From Colwellia sp. (GTDB lineage Bacteria > Pseudomonadota > Gammaproteobacteria > Enterobacterales > Alteromonadaceae), in the NCBI GenBank assembly GCA_016745015.1, contig JADGDH010000004.1, positions 5,140 through 39,779 on the forward strand: a DNA stretch of 34,640 nucleotides. Direction: 5' to 3'. A model generated the notes under the pieces. It worked only from the letters and a program-made list of their open reading frames with translations. It searched no databases and was not told the origin of the DNA. This document shows, piece by piece, positions 1-7,867 of the stretch (positions are counted from its first letter, which is position 1; every line of letters begins with the position of its first letter). The position numbers were made by a program, and so were the translations under genes.

Positions 1-857
1 ATAGTGATACTTGCAGCAACAACAATACGACGTTTAGCTGTCATATGAAAACCAATATAGCCATTTAACCAGAATAGGCTAAAAGCTAGCATTACAGAAA
101 TCAACATTACGAACAATGGTAATATAGAATTGCTAGCGCTATTAAAGCTAACAATACTCTCTAACACATCACTGAACCACATAAGATTGAAAAAGACAAA
201 ACTCACGCCAAGTTGTGCCATCACCCTAGCATCATGCTTACTTAAGTGAGATACCAAAGCGACCCCCGCGGGCCATAGAGCAAACCCTAATGTCATACTA
301 ATTGTCGGTACTAATAACTGACTAAAATTAATTTCTTTTGGCGTGTTTAGATAGAAAACACCCCCCGCGATTAATGTAAATAAAGCAATACTTAATATTA
401 ATGCTACAGGGTGACGCATTAAATTAATAAAACTTTCAAACGGGCTAAAGGTTACCGTTGCTTCTACTGGATGATCTGCAAATAATATTCGTAACTGACT
501 TTTACCTAAAGTGATTACATCACCATCTTTTATTATATGATGATTAGCAGAGCGCTTCTTTTCATTTATGTTTTCAATAAAAGAGCCGTTTACTGTTTGG
601 TTATCGGTAATTTGCCATTGTCCATTAACTTGTTCAATGCTTATGTGACTGGGGCAAATATGAGGATCAGCTAAAATGATATCATTATGATAATCGCGAC
701 CAATATGAATTTGTTCTTGTGACAGTTTATGTCGATGAAGTAACTTATGGTTTCGACTAACTTCTTCAATGATTATTTCTTTTGTTTTCACTCTATCCGT
801 CACTACATCCGTGTCCTCTTCTTCTATGTTCGTTATTTCCATGCTCTCTATTTCCAT
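1..857 (-). CDS. FHA-domain membrane protein, C-terminus truncated by window edge
   Basis: Minus-strand reading frame opens at ATG 855-857 (MEIESMEITNIEEEDTDVVTDRVKTKEIIIEEVSRNHKLLHRHKLSQEQIHIGRDYHNDIILADPHICPSHISIEQ...NGSFIENI...) and stays open to position 1. IGRDYHNDIIL / HISIE / NGSFI matches the FHA fold motif (GR..S/H..N pattern); the rest is hydrophobic segments. Confidence 0.8.
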   Translation of the reverse strand, partial: MEIESMEITNIEEEDTDVVTDRVKTKEIIIEEVSRNHKLLHRHKLSQEQIHIGRDYHNDIILADPHICPSHISIEQVNGQWQITDNQTVNGSFIENINEKKRSANHHIIKDGDVITLGKSQLRILFADHPVEATVTFSPFESFINLMRHPVALILSIALFTLIAGGVFYLNTPKEINFSQLLVPTISMTLGFALWPAGVALVSHLSKHDARVMAQLGVSFVFFNLMWFSDVLESIVSFNSASNSILPLFVMLISVMLAFSLFWLNGYIGFHMTAKRRIVVAASIT

Positions 858-2104
858 GATACTGCCTCCATGAATTGACGAGTAAAGGCTAAAGCATTGG
901 GTTGACTAATGCCTGCAATAGTAAAGTGGCTTACTAACGCTTGTTTGTTTTTGTCTACAGAAGCACTTAAATAAAGGATATCGAATAAATTAGGAAATTT
1001 TTTATAAGCCCGAGTACAAAAAATAGTTTTGTTATTGATAGCTTGGTTGTCAGGTATTACTAAGTCATTATGACATTGATATTCAGTAACATTTTCTTTG
1101 TTTGCTCTATTGCCTGCTCCTGCACGCGCAATATGTTGTTGGTATAAATGGTAAAACTTATTAGCACTTATATTTTTAGCTTTCATAGTACGAAATTCTA
1201 TTTCCATTGTGCCAGTAAAAAAGTGAGAAGAAATATAAGTATTCTCATCTAACGAGCAATTAGCTACAGCTGTTAAAATTAAAGCATCTGCTTTATCTGC
1301 ATTTGAGTCACCCCAGCAGCGAATAAAGGGCACATCAATAATAGGAATAACGCTATTTTCGCCAAGCTGTTTTTCTTGCCATGGGCTATTGAGAATTGAT
1401 GTTATTAACTTATCTTGGCTCGCCATTAGTTGTTCAGCCATTTGTTTTTCTATTGAAGTAGGTGGCGTTTTCGTAAAGCTTTGATAAAGCACTACTAACT
1501 TGTCGTGTGGAACTAAAAATCCGATAGAATTACCTGATGTTGCAACATTAACACCAACAACTTCTGCATTTTTGTTTACAACAGGGCCACCACTCATACC
1601 TGAATTGATTGAGCCAGTAAAATGAATGCGATCGTTAAATGATTCTTTTTTCAAACCATTGTAAGTACCTGGCACAACGATCATACCTAAATCATGCGGG
1701 TTACCTAATGAGAATAATTGTTCACCTTTATGAGGTGTGGCTTGTGATAACTGAAAGAATTTCATTTCTTGTTCAACATCACGTCGAACTAAAGCAAGAT
1801 CATTAATAACATCAACACTTTGTAAGGATAAATCTCCTTTGTTTCCTTCGCCATCAAGATATTCTATTTTGTATTTTTTGGGGTGTAAGGCATAGCTTGA
1901 AATAACATGATAGTTAGTGGCAATAATACCATCACTGCTGATTTGAAAACCTGAACCAATAGATGATTTTTCACCACTGGCTTTGTCTATTAACTTTATT
2001 TGATAAAGAGATGGTTTTAATTGATTAAAAAGTTGTTCTGCTTGCTCTGTGGCATAACTACTACTGCTTAGTAAGATAAATACTAAGCTAAAAAAAACTT
2101 TCAT
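848..2104 (-). CDS. Secreted trypsin-like (S1-type) serine protease with uncharacterised C-terminal half
   Basis: 418 aa ORF; N-terminal signal peptide; catalytic motifs TNYHV (His), NDLALV (Asp), GMSGGPVV (Ser). Stop overlaps the start of the FHA gene by 10 nt. Confidence 0.85.
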   Translation of the reverse strand: MKVFFSLVFILLSSSSYATEQAEQLFNQLKPSLYQIKLIDKASGEKSSIGSGFQISSDGIIATNYHVISSYALHPKKYKIEYLDGEGNKGDLSLQSVDVINDLALVRRDVEQEMKFFQLSQATPHKGEQLFSLGNPHDLGMIVVPGTYNGLKKESFNDRIHFTGSINSGMSGGPVVNKNAEVVGVNVATSGNSIGFLVPHDKLVVLYQSFTKTPPTSIEKQMAEQLMASQDKLITSILNSPWQEKQLGENSVIPIIDVPFIRCWGDSNADKADALILTAVANCSLDENTYISSHFFTGTMEIEFRTMKAKNISANKFYHLYQQHIARAGAGNRANKENVTEYQCHNDLVIPDNQAINNKTIFCTRAYKKFPNLFDILYLSASVDKNKQALVSHFTIAGISQPNALAFTRQFMEAVSWK

Positions 2105-2151
2105 TTACATTCCCGTTAAAAAATTACCATCCTATTGTGCCATTGTCTGAG

Positions 2152-2360
2152 TATTATACCAATCAGATTAATTGATGGTTCAAATTTTAATGAGAATAAA
2201 TTTTCAAGAACAGGTGTTTTTTGACTACAGTGCTGTTGGGGTATTACAGTCACTTTCCCTAGCAGGTGACGAGGAGGAGTTATGCCCGAATGAAAGCTAA
2301 GCGAATTGAATTGCTAAAATCACTTGAAACAAGCCGGTATTATTCAATAATTCATTGAGT
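2152..2360. repeat. Candidate intergenic repeat element (TATTATACCAATCAGATTAATTGATG... start)
   Basis: Non-coding stretch starting with a TATACCAAT(C/T)AGATTAATTGA-like string reminiscent of dispersed intergenic repeats in marine Alteromonadales genomes. Only one copy in this window, so repeat status is inferred. Confidence 0.35.
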
Positions 2361-2406
2361 TAGCTTTATTAAAACGAATATAATAGTGTGTTTGCGACAT
2401 TTTGTC
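2355..2406 (+). promoter_or_regulatory. Putative promoter of TBDR operon with overlapping palindromic operator GACATTTTGTC
   Basis: -10 TATAAT at 2379-2384, weak -35 TTGAGT at 2355-2360 (18-nt spacer), inverted repeat GACA-TTT-TGTC at 2396-2406 near the expected +1. Confidence 0.4.
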
Positions 2407-2474
2407 ACACTGCAAGAATGTAAAATTATTTTATTATGGCGGTAATTTAAATAATCAAAATAATAGCTATCAAC

Positions 2475-4577
2475 ATGAATAAAAAAATAAAAATATCGTT
2501 GCTTTCTCTTCTCGTTAGTCAATATTGTGGTGCTGCTTTTGCAGAAACACCCGTTATGGATGATGAAGCTGCTGGTTTTGAACGAATTACCGTAACCGCA
2601 ACACGTCAAGAGTCTTTAGATACCGATTTAGCAATGTCTGTAAAAGGCGTTGGTAAAGAAGAGCTAGCGCTTGATAATGGTCAGCATGTTGCTGAATCAT
2701 TGAACAGTATTTCAGGGGTGTTAATTGACCAACTTTCGGGTGGTCAAGGCCATAAAGCAGCTATTAGAATGCCAATGAATACAGGTGGTTACTACCTGTA
2801 TTTACAAGATAATATTCCACTGCAATCTGCCGCATTTTTTAATCATAATGCGTTGTGGTGGTCTAGCTTTAATTCAAATGTTGCCCGCATGGAAGTATTA
2901 AAGGGTGCCGGAACGGCACTTTATGGTTCAGGTGCTGTAGCAGCTACAGTAAATATTTTATCCGCTGATGTAGCCGAATCACCACAAACCAGTATTGATT
3001 TAATGCTAGGTGAAGATGAGTACACGAAAGTACAAGCTAGCCATAGTAATAAAATATCTGACACTCAGGGTTTTCGAATTGCAGGTTCATATTTAAAAAA
3101 TGACGGCTGGCGTGATCATACTGGCTCTGAACGTGGTGAGTTAACTTTTCGCCATGAACTTGATTTAGGTGATAATGAACGCTTAATTACGTCTTTTGTT
3201 GCCTCAGATCTTGAGCAGGAAATGGCGGCAAGTTTAACAGAAGATTTATATGAAAATGATAAAACTAATTCAGGCCTTTCAGATACCGTTTTAGCTAGCG
3301 ACCCGTTGAGAAAAACACAGTATATGCGCCTTTCAACACAATGGGATAAAGCGGATGGAAATAACTTTTATTCAGTTATTCCTTATTATCGTTATCGTAC
3401 CAATGACTATACCGCCACTTGGAATCAAAACATGCCGAAAGTAGAATCTGAAGTGCAAACTTTAGGTTTATTAGCCTTAGCAAACTTTGAACACAGTAGT
3501 GATAGTGAAACAACTACAGGGATAGATATCGAGTTGACAGAAGGTGATCAACTTTCTTATCAGCCACTTGATTTTACTACCTCTGGTTGGGGTGCAGATA
3601 CTTTTGTAAAAGGGGAAAAATTCTATGATGATACAACTCAGTTTATCAGTATATCTCCTTATATTCAGCACAAGCGTAGCTTAACTGAAAAGCTTGATTT
3701 AACTCTAGGCGCTCGTTACGACTATGCTAAATATGACTTTGATAATCACTTAGGGATTTATGGCGATATTGGTCATGGCAAAATAAGTGTAGAAAACAGA
3801 AGTGATGATTTTAAACATTTTAGCCCTAAAGCAAGTTTAAACTATCATTTAACTGAAGATAGCAGCGTTTATGTTCGTTATGCCAATAGTTTTCGCTTAC
3901 CTACGGCAGGCAGCATATATCATTTAACCGTGAAAGATGATGGTGATGCAAAAGCGGTAGATCCTGAAACGTCAGATACTTACGAGCTAGGTTATAAAGC
4001 GAACTGGAAAACAGTTACCTTTGATACGGCTATTTATTATATGGATGTTGATGACGGTATTGTTCACGCTTATAACGATGATGGTCAACGTTATTTAACC
4101 AATGCTACTCGTGTTATCCATAAAGGAGTTGAAGCATCCATTTTATGGCAAATTACTGAGCAATTAAATATTAGTACTGCTTATAGCCAATCTGAGCATG
4201 AGTTTGATGAACATGAGAAATATGCTGGTAATGAAATGTCAGCTGCTCCTGATTATATTGCTAATGTACGTGTGCGTTACATGCCTGATTTCTTGCAAGG
4301 TTTTACTGCCATGTTAGAGGTGCAATCTATTGGTGAGTACTGGTTAGATGATGCTAACAGTCAAGATAGTGAAGGTAATGATCGCATTGAAGATGGCTAC
4401 ACTATCGGTAACTTAAAAGCGCGTTATCAGGTATCTGAGCAACTTGCATTTCATGCTAGAATATTGAATATTTCTGATGAAGAATATGCACAAGAAGCAT
4501 CTTATCGATATGGCAAAACACAGCTTTCGCCTGGTGCACCAAGAACAGCCTATGTTGGCTTAAGTTATAATTGGTAA
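2475..4577 (+). CDS. TonB-dependent outer membrane receptor
   Basis: 700 aa; signal peptide; TonB box-like ERITVTATR; plug motif MEVLKGAGTALYGSGAVAATVNI; C-terminal ...AYVGLSYNW with terminal aromatic residue. Confidence 0.92.
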   Translation: MNKKIKISLLSLLVSQYCGAAFAETPVMDDEAAGFERITVTATRQESLDTDLAMSVKGVGKEELALDNGQHVAESLNSISGVLIDQLSGGQGHKAAIRMPMNTGGYYLYLQDNIPLQSAAFFNHNALWWSSFNSNVARMEVLKGAGTALYGSGAVAATVNILSADVAESPQTSIDLMLGEDEYTKVQASHSNKISDTQGFRIAGSYLKNDGWRDHTGSERGELTFRHELDLGDNERLITSFVASDLEQEMAASLTEDLYENDKTNSGLSDTVLASDPLRKTQYMRLSTQWDKADGNNFYSVIPYYRYRTNDYTATWNQNMPKVESEVQTLGLLALANFEHSSDSETTTGIDIELTEGDQLSYQPLDFTTSGWGADTFVKGEKFYDDTTQFISISPYIQHKRSLTEKLDLTLGARYDYAKYDFDNHLGIYGDIGHGKISVENRSDDFKHFSPKASLNYHLTEDSSVYVRYANSFRLPTAGSIYHLTVKDDGDAKAVDPETSDTYELGYKANWKTVTFDTAIYYMDVDDGIVHAYNDDGQRYLTNATRVIHKGVEASILWQITEQLNISTAYSQSEHEFDEHEKYAGNEMSAAPDYIANVRVRYMPDFLQGFTAMLEVQSIGEYWLDDANSQDSEGNDRIEDGYTIGNLKARYQVSEQLAFHARILNISDEEYAQEASYRYGKTQLSPGAPRTAYVGLSYNW

Positions 4578-4587
4578 AGGAAGTATT

Positions 4588-5847
4588 ATGCCCATACTTA
4601 TTTATAAATCATTATTTTTGACCGTGTTTGCTTCATTATTGCTTACTGTAAATAACAGTGTTGCCGTAGAGCATAATCACCAAGCAACACTCGCAAAAGA
4701 AACATCAGCAAAAATGATGCAAACAGATAACTGTGAAGCAACAGATATTACTTGTGCTAAAACCGTTACTTCAACATTTGCGCCAAATGGTGATTTATGG
4801 CGTTTATGGGCATTAAACTCTAACCTCTATTTTCAAATATCAACGGATAATGGCTTAAAATTTTCAGCGGTTAATAATATTGCGATAGATAAAGAAAAAA
4901 TATCAGCCCGCAATGAAAACCGACCGAAAATAGCTTTCGATAAGTATCAAGGCGTTTATTTGTCATGGGCAACACCAAAAGAGAAAAAATATACTGCAGA
5001 TGTACGTTTTTCCTATTCTAGTGATTATGGTAAAACATTTACCAAGCCAGTAACCGTTAATGATGACAACTTGCTAACAGGACATAGCTTTAATGAAATG
5101 TTAGTAACCGATGAGGGTGACATTAGCATTGTTTGGCTTGACTCACGTTTAGCTTATCAGCTTCGAAAAGAAGGGAAGAAAACAAATGGCTCAGCATTGT
5201 ATATTGGCAGAGCTAATTATAGAAAAAATGAAACAAATTTTTCTAATGAGCAGTTAGCGAATAATACTTGTGTTTGTTGTCGTATCGCTATGAATTATAA
5301 TAATCATGGCGAGTTAGCAATATTATGGCGACATATATATGGAGATAATATTCGCGAGTTTGCTTTGTTAACATTAGCTCAAGGCGAAAACGCACAAAAA
5401 ATACCCTACCAAATAAGTTACGACCATTGGAAAATTAATGGCTGCCCTCATCAAGGTGGCGCTATTAGTATTAATGGCAATAACCGCTACCATATGGTGT
5501 GGTTTAATCAAGGCGATGCAGGGAAGGGGATTTTCTATGCCTCAAGTAATGATCAAGGACGAACATTAACAAAGCCTATTTCTGTAGGTGTGCACTCAGC
5601 TCAAGCTGCTCACCCTCACATGAATACAAATGGTAATAATATAGACATCGTTTGGACACAGTTTAATGGCACCGAGCATGAATTATGGCACCAACACTCA
5701 ACAGATAATGGAAAATCGTTTACTGCTGCAATAATGTTAGCTACGGCTGATAACGGCTCTGACCGACCATTTATCATTAAAAAAGACAATGTTAGTTATG
5801 TATCATGGCACCGTCCTAAGCGAGGACACTTGGTACAAGTATTATGA
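4588..5847 (+). CDS. Periplasmic/secreted BNR-repeat (sialidase-like beta-propeller) protein with Cys cluster
   Basis: 419 aa; signal peptide; repeated S-x-D-x-G-x-T/S-F Asp-box motifs (STDNGLKFS, SSDYGKTFT, SSNDQGRTLT, STDNGKSFT); NTCVCCRIAM and NGCPHQGG cysteine motifs. 10 nt after TBDR. Confidence 0.8.
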   Translation: MPILIYKSLFLTVFASLLLTVNNSVAVEHNHQATLAKETSAKMMQTDNCEATDITCAKTVTSTFAPNGDLWRLWALNSNLYFQISTDNGLKFSAVNNIAIDKEKISARNENRPKIAFDKYQGVYLSWATPKEKKYTADVRFSYSSDYGKTFTKPVTVNDDNLLTGHSFNEMLVTDEGDISIVWLDSRLAYQLRKEGKKTNGSALYIGRANYRKNETNFSNEQLANNTCVCCRIAMNYNNHGELAILWRHIYGDNIREFALLTLAQGENAQKIPYQISYDHWKINGCPHQGGAISINGNNRYHMVWFNQGDAGKGIFYASSNDQGRTLTKPISVGVHSAQAAHPHMNTNGNNIDIVWTQFNGTEHELWHQHSTDNGKSFTAAIMLATADNGSDRPFIIKKDNVSYVSWHRPKRGHLVQVL

Positions 5848-6326
5848 GCTTTATAAGAAAGACTAATTGTATTTTACTTGTTGTATGTTTGTTTTTTGCC
5901 AGTAATATCAATGCAAATTCTATAGAATTTAGTAAGGAGCAATGGGTTAAAGTAAAGAAACAAAACATGGGAAAACAATGGTTAATATTATTGTGGTCAA
6001 TTGATTGTCCTGCATGTTTTAAAGAGTTAGCAATCATTCAAACATTACAAAAGCAACATAATGACTTAGCCGTGGTAATTATTAATACTGATGCTAATGA
6101 TGAAATAAATGAAGAGCGTATTGAAATAATAGAAAAGTTTGAATTGGGTCATTTTAACAACTTCCATTTTGCTGATGGTAAAGGTGATCAGAGTCGATTT
6201 TTTATTGACCCTACTTGGTACGGTGAATTACCGCGAAGTTATTTTATTGAAAGTAATGGTAAGTTTCATGGTAAAAGTGGGTTAGTGAAAGAGTCATTGT
6301 TAACACAATGGCTAGTATCTCAATAA
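5844..6326 (+). CDS. TlpA/thioredoxin-like secreted protein
   Basis: 160 aa; N-terminal hydrophobic signal; WSIDCPACFKEL redox-active CPAC motif; ATGA 4-nt overlap with the upstream gene. Confidence 0.82.
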   Translation: MSFIRKTNCILLVVCLFFASNINANSIEFSKEQWVKVKKQNMGKQWLILLWSIDCPACFKELAIIQTLQKQHNDLAVVIINTDANDEINEERIEIIEKFELGHFNNFHFADGKGDQSRFFIDPTWYGELPRSYFIESNGKFHGKSGLVKESLLTQWLVSQ

Positions 6327-6363
6327 TAATGTGTATTTCTATTGGATAAAATCATCTAGTGCA

Positions 6364-6400
6364 CGGCTATTTTAGTTTATCTAGCCGCGTTGCTTTTTTT
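6364..6400 (+). terminator. Rho-independent terminator after the TBDR-BNR-TlpA operon
   Basis: CGGCTA-12nt-TAGCCG stem (6364-6369/6382-6387) followed by CGTTGC and a run of T. Confidence 0.6.
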
Positions 6401-6461
6401 AAGATAAATTAAAAGCTGTAAACCATGTCAAGTTGTATAAGCTAGAGAATAGGGGAACATA

Positions 6462-6854
6462 GTGAGTGACAACCTAAGCGAGCAAGTGGAAAAGTATCTA
6501 CTTTCAAAACCAGAAGCCTCTTTGTATTATCCTTTTGGTGATGACGTTAAAGTTTTTAAAGTGAAAAGTAAAATGTTTGCTACTTTAGCGTTGGGCAAAA
6601 TGGGTAAGGGCGATGGCGAAAAGCAATACTGGTGGTTGAATCTTAAATGTGAGCCAGATGAAGCAATAATGTTACGTGATATATTCCCTTCAATAATTCC
6701 TGGTTATCATATGAATAAGAGGTTATGGAATACTGTGATCTTAGATGGCTCAATTCCGCAAGGTGAAATTGAACGCATGATGGATAATTCGTATTTGTTG
6801 GTAGTAAATAAAATGACCAAGAAAGATCAGCAGTCTATATTACTACACCTTTAA
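6462..6854 (+). CDS. MmcQ/YjbR family protein
   Basis: 130 aa, GTG start; ...WWLNLKCEPDEAIMLRD...IIPGYHMNKRLWNTVILDGSIPQGEIERMMDNSYLLVVNKM is characteristic of the YjbR/CyaY-like fold family. Confidence 0.85.
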   Translation: MSDNLSEQVEKYLLSKPEASLYYPFGDDVKVFKVKSKMFATLALGKMGKGDGEKQYWWLNLKCEPDEAIMLRDIFPSIIPGYHMNKRLWNTVILDGSIPQGEIERMMDNSYLLVVNKMTKKDQQSILLHL

Positions 6855-6879
6855 AGTCATTATTTAGTTTCTAGTGCAA

Positions 6880-7359
6880 CTAGTTAGCGTTGTTTATTTG
6901 AAGAAAAAGTGTATTTTCAATGCCAATATCAATAAAACCATATTGTCGATAAAATTTATCCATACCATCTAAATAATGCACTAAAATTGCGGCACAACCT
7001 ATTTGTGCAGACACATTTTCTATTCTTTCAATAGCATTAACTAACATGGCTTCACCTAAGCCTTTTCCTGAGTGATTTATATCAACGGCTAGTCTGCATA
7101 ATATGGCTATTGGAATTTCATTTGGTGCATTACGCTGTAACGTTTTTGGAATGTTTTGTCGTTTAATTGTTCCCATTGCTGTTGAATAATATCCAACAAC
7201 TGTATTGTTATTGGTGCTAACAACAAATGTTTGAGTGAACCCTTTACTCGAATTACGCAGCGCTTTTTTTAATAGCCAACTATTTAAAGAAGGCACCCCA
7301 CAATCAAAATTATTTGTTACATGTTCTTTATTTATTGCAGTCGGTGAATTTAGCTCCAT
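6880..7359 (-). CDS. GNAT-family acetyltransferase toxin (TacT/AtaT-like)
   Basis: 159 aa; GNAT motifs (LCRLAVDINHSGKGLGEAMLVNAI; KFYRQYGFI); downstream of and overlapping a DUF1778-like antitoxin gene. Confidence 0.85.
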   Translation of the reverse strand: MELNSPTAINKEHVTNNFDCGVPSLNSWLLKKALRNSSKGFTQTFVVSTNNNTVVGYYSTAMGTIKRQNIPKTLQRNAPNEIPIAILCRLAVDINHSGKGLGEAMLVNAIERIENVSAQIGCAAILVHYLDGMDKFYRQYGFIDIGIENTLFLQINNAN

Positions 7360-7625
7360 GGTTTAGTTTTACTTAATGCTTTACTTAGCTTTTCATTAGC
7401 AGTAAATGGTTCTTGCATCAATTGAGTGAAACGCTCAAACGTACTGTCACAAAGAGCATGCTCTCTGCGATCTAAAAGCACTTCTTCTGCGTATTCAGTT
7501 GCAGTAGAAAGCATAAAATCAGTGCGAGATATATTGAGTAGTTTGGCCGCCTTATCTATTAGATCTCTTTTTATTGGTGGTGCTTTTAACTGTATACGTA
7601 CGGTATTGACTGAAAGTGTAGACAT
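7350..7625 (-). CDS. DUF1778 family ribbon-helix-helix antitoxin (TacA-like)
   Basis: 91 aa; TVRIQLKAPPIKRDLIDKAAKLLNISRTDFMLSTATEYAEEVLLDRR RHH/DUF1778 signature; 10-nt overlap with the GNAT gene. Confidence 0.85.
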   Translation of the reverse strand: MSTLSVNTVRIQLKAPPIKRDLIDKAAKLLNISRTDFMLSTATEYAEEVLLDRREHALCDSTFERFTQLMQEPFTANEKLSKALSKTKPWS

Positions 7626-7668
7626 ACCAGACTCCTTTTTAATTTATTGTCAAAGTATAGCTTGTTGT

Positions 7669-7683
7669 GTGTACGCTGTACAC
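7669..7683. promoter_or_regulatory. Inverted repeat GTGTAC-GCT-GTACAC, candidate TA operator
   Basis: Perfect 6-bp arms with 3-nt spacer, 43 nt upstream of the antitoxin start codon. Confidence 0.5.
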
Positions 7684-7726
7684 CCTGTGTATTTTTTGAA
7701 CTAAAATTAGTAGTGCTAACGTTTAT

Positions 7727-7867
7727 ATGGATAAAAAATTATGGATAACTGTAATTCTTGATGGCTCAATACCGCAAGGGGAGGTTGAACGGATGATGGA
7801 TAATTCATATTTATTGGTGGTGAGTAAAATGACCAAGAAAGATCAGCAATCCATCTTAGGATATTAA
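7727..7867 (+). pseudogene. Fragment homologous to the 3' end of the yjbR-like gene at 6462-6854
   Basis: Reads MDKKLWITVILDGSIPQGEVERMMDNSYLLVVSKMTKKDQQSILGY*, versus MNKRLWNTVILDGSIPQGEIERMMDNSYLLVVNKMTKKDQQSILLHL* at 6711-6854. Manual count: 23 mismatches over the first 132 nt. Confidence 0.85.

Noticed and set aside
2352-2609. ORF 85 aa on minus strand
   Set aside because: Overlaps the TBDR start and its promoter on the opposite strand, low-complexity composition, no recognisable family.
7426-7704. 92-aa plus-strand ORF across the antitoxin gene
   Set aside because: Antisense to a convincing DUF1778 antitoxin; no recognisable domain.
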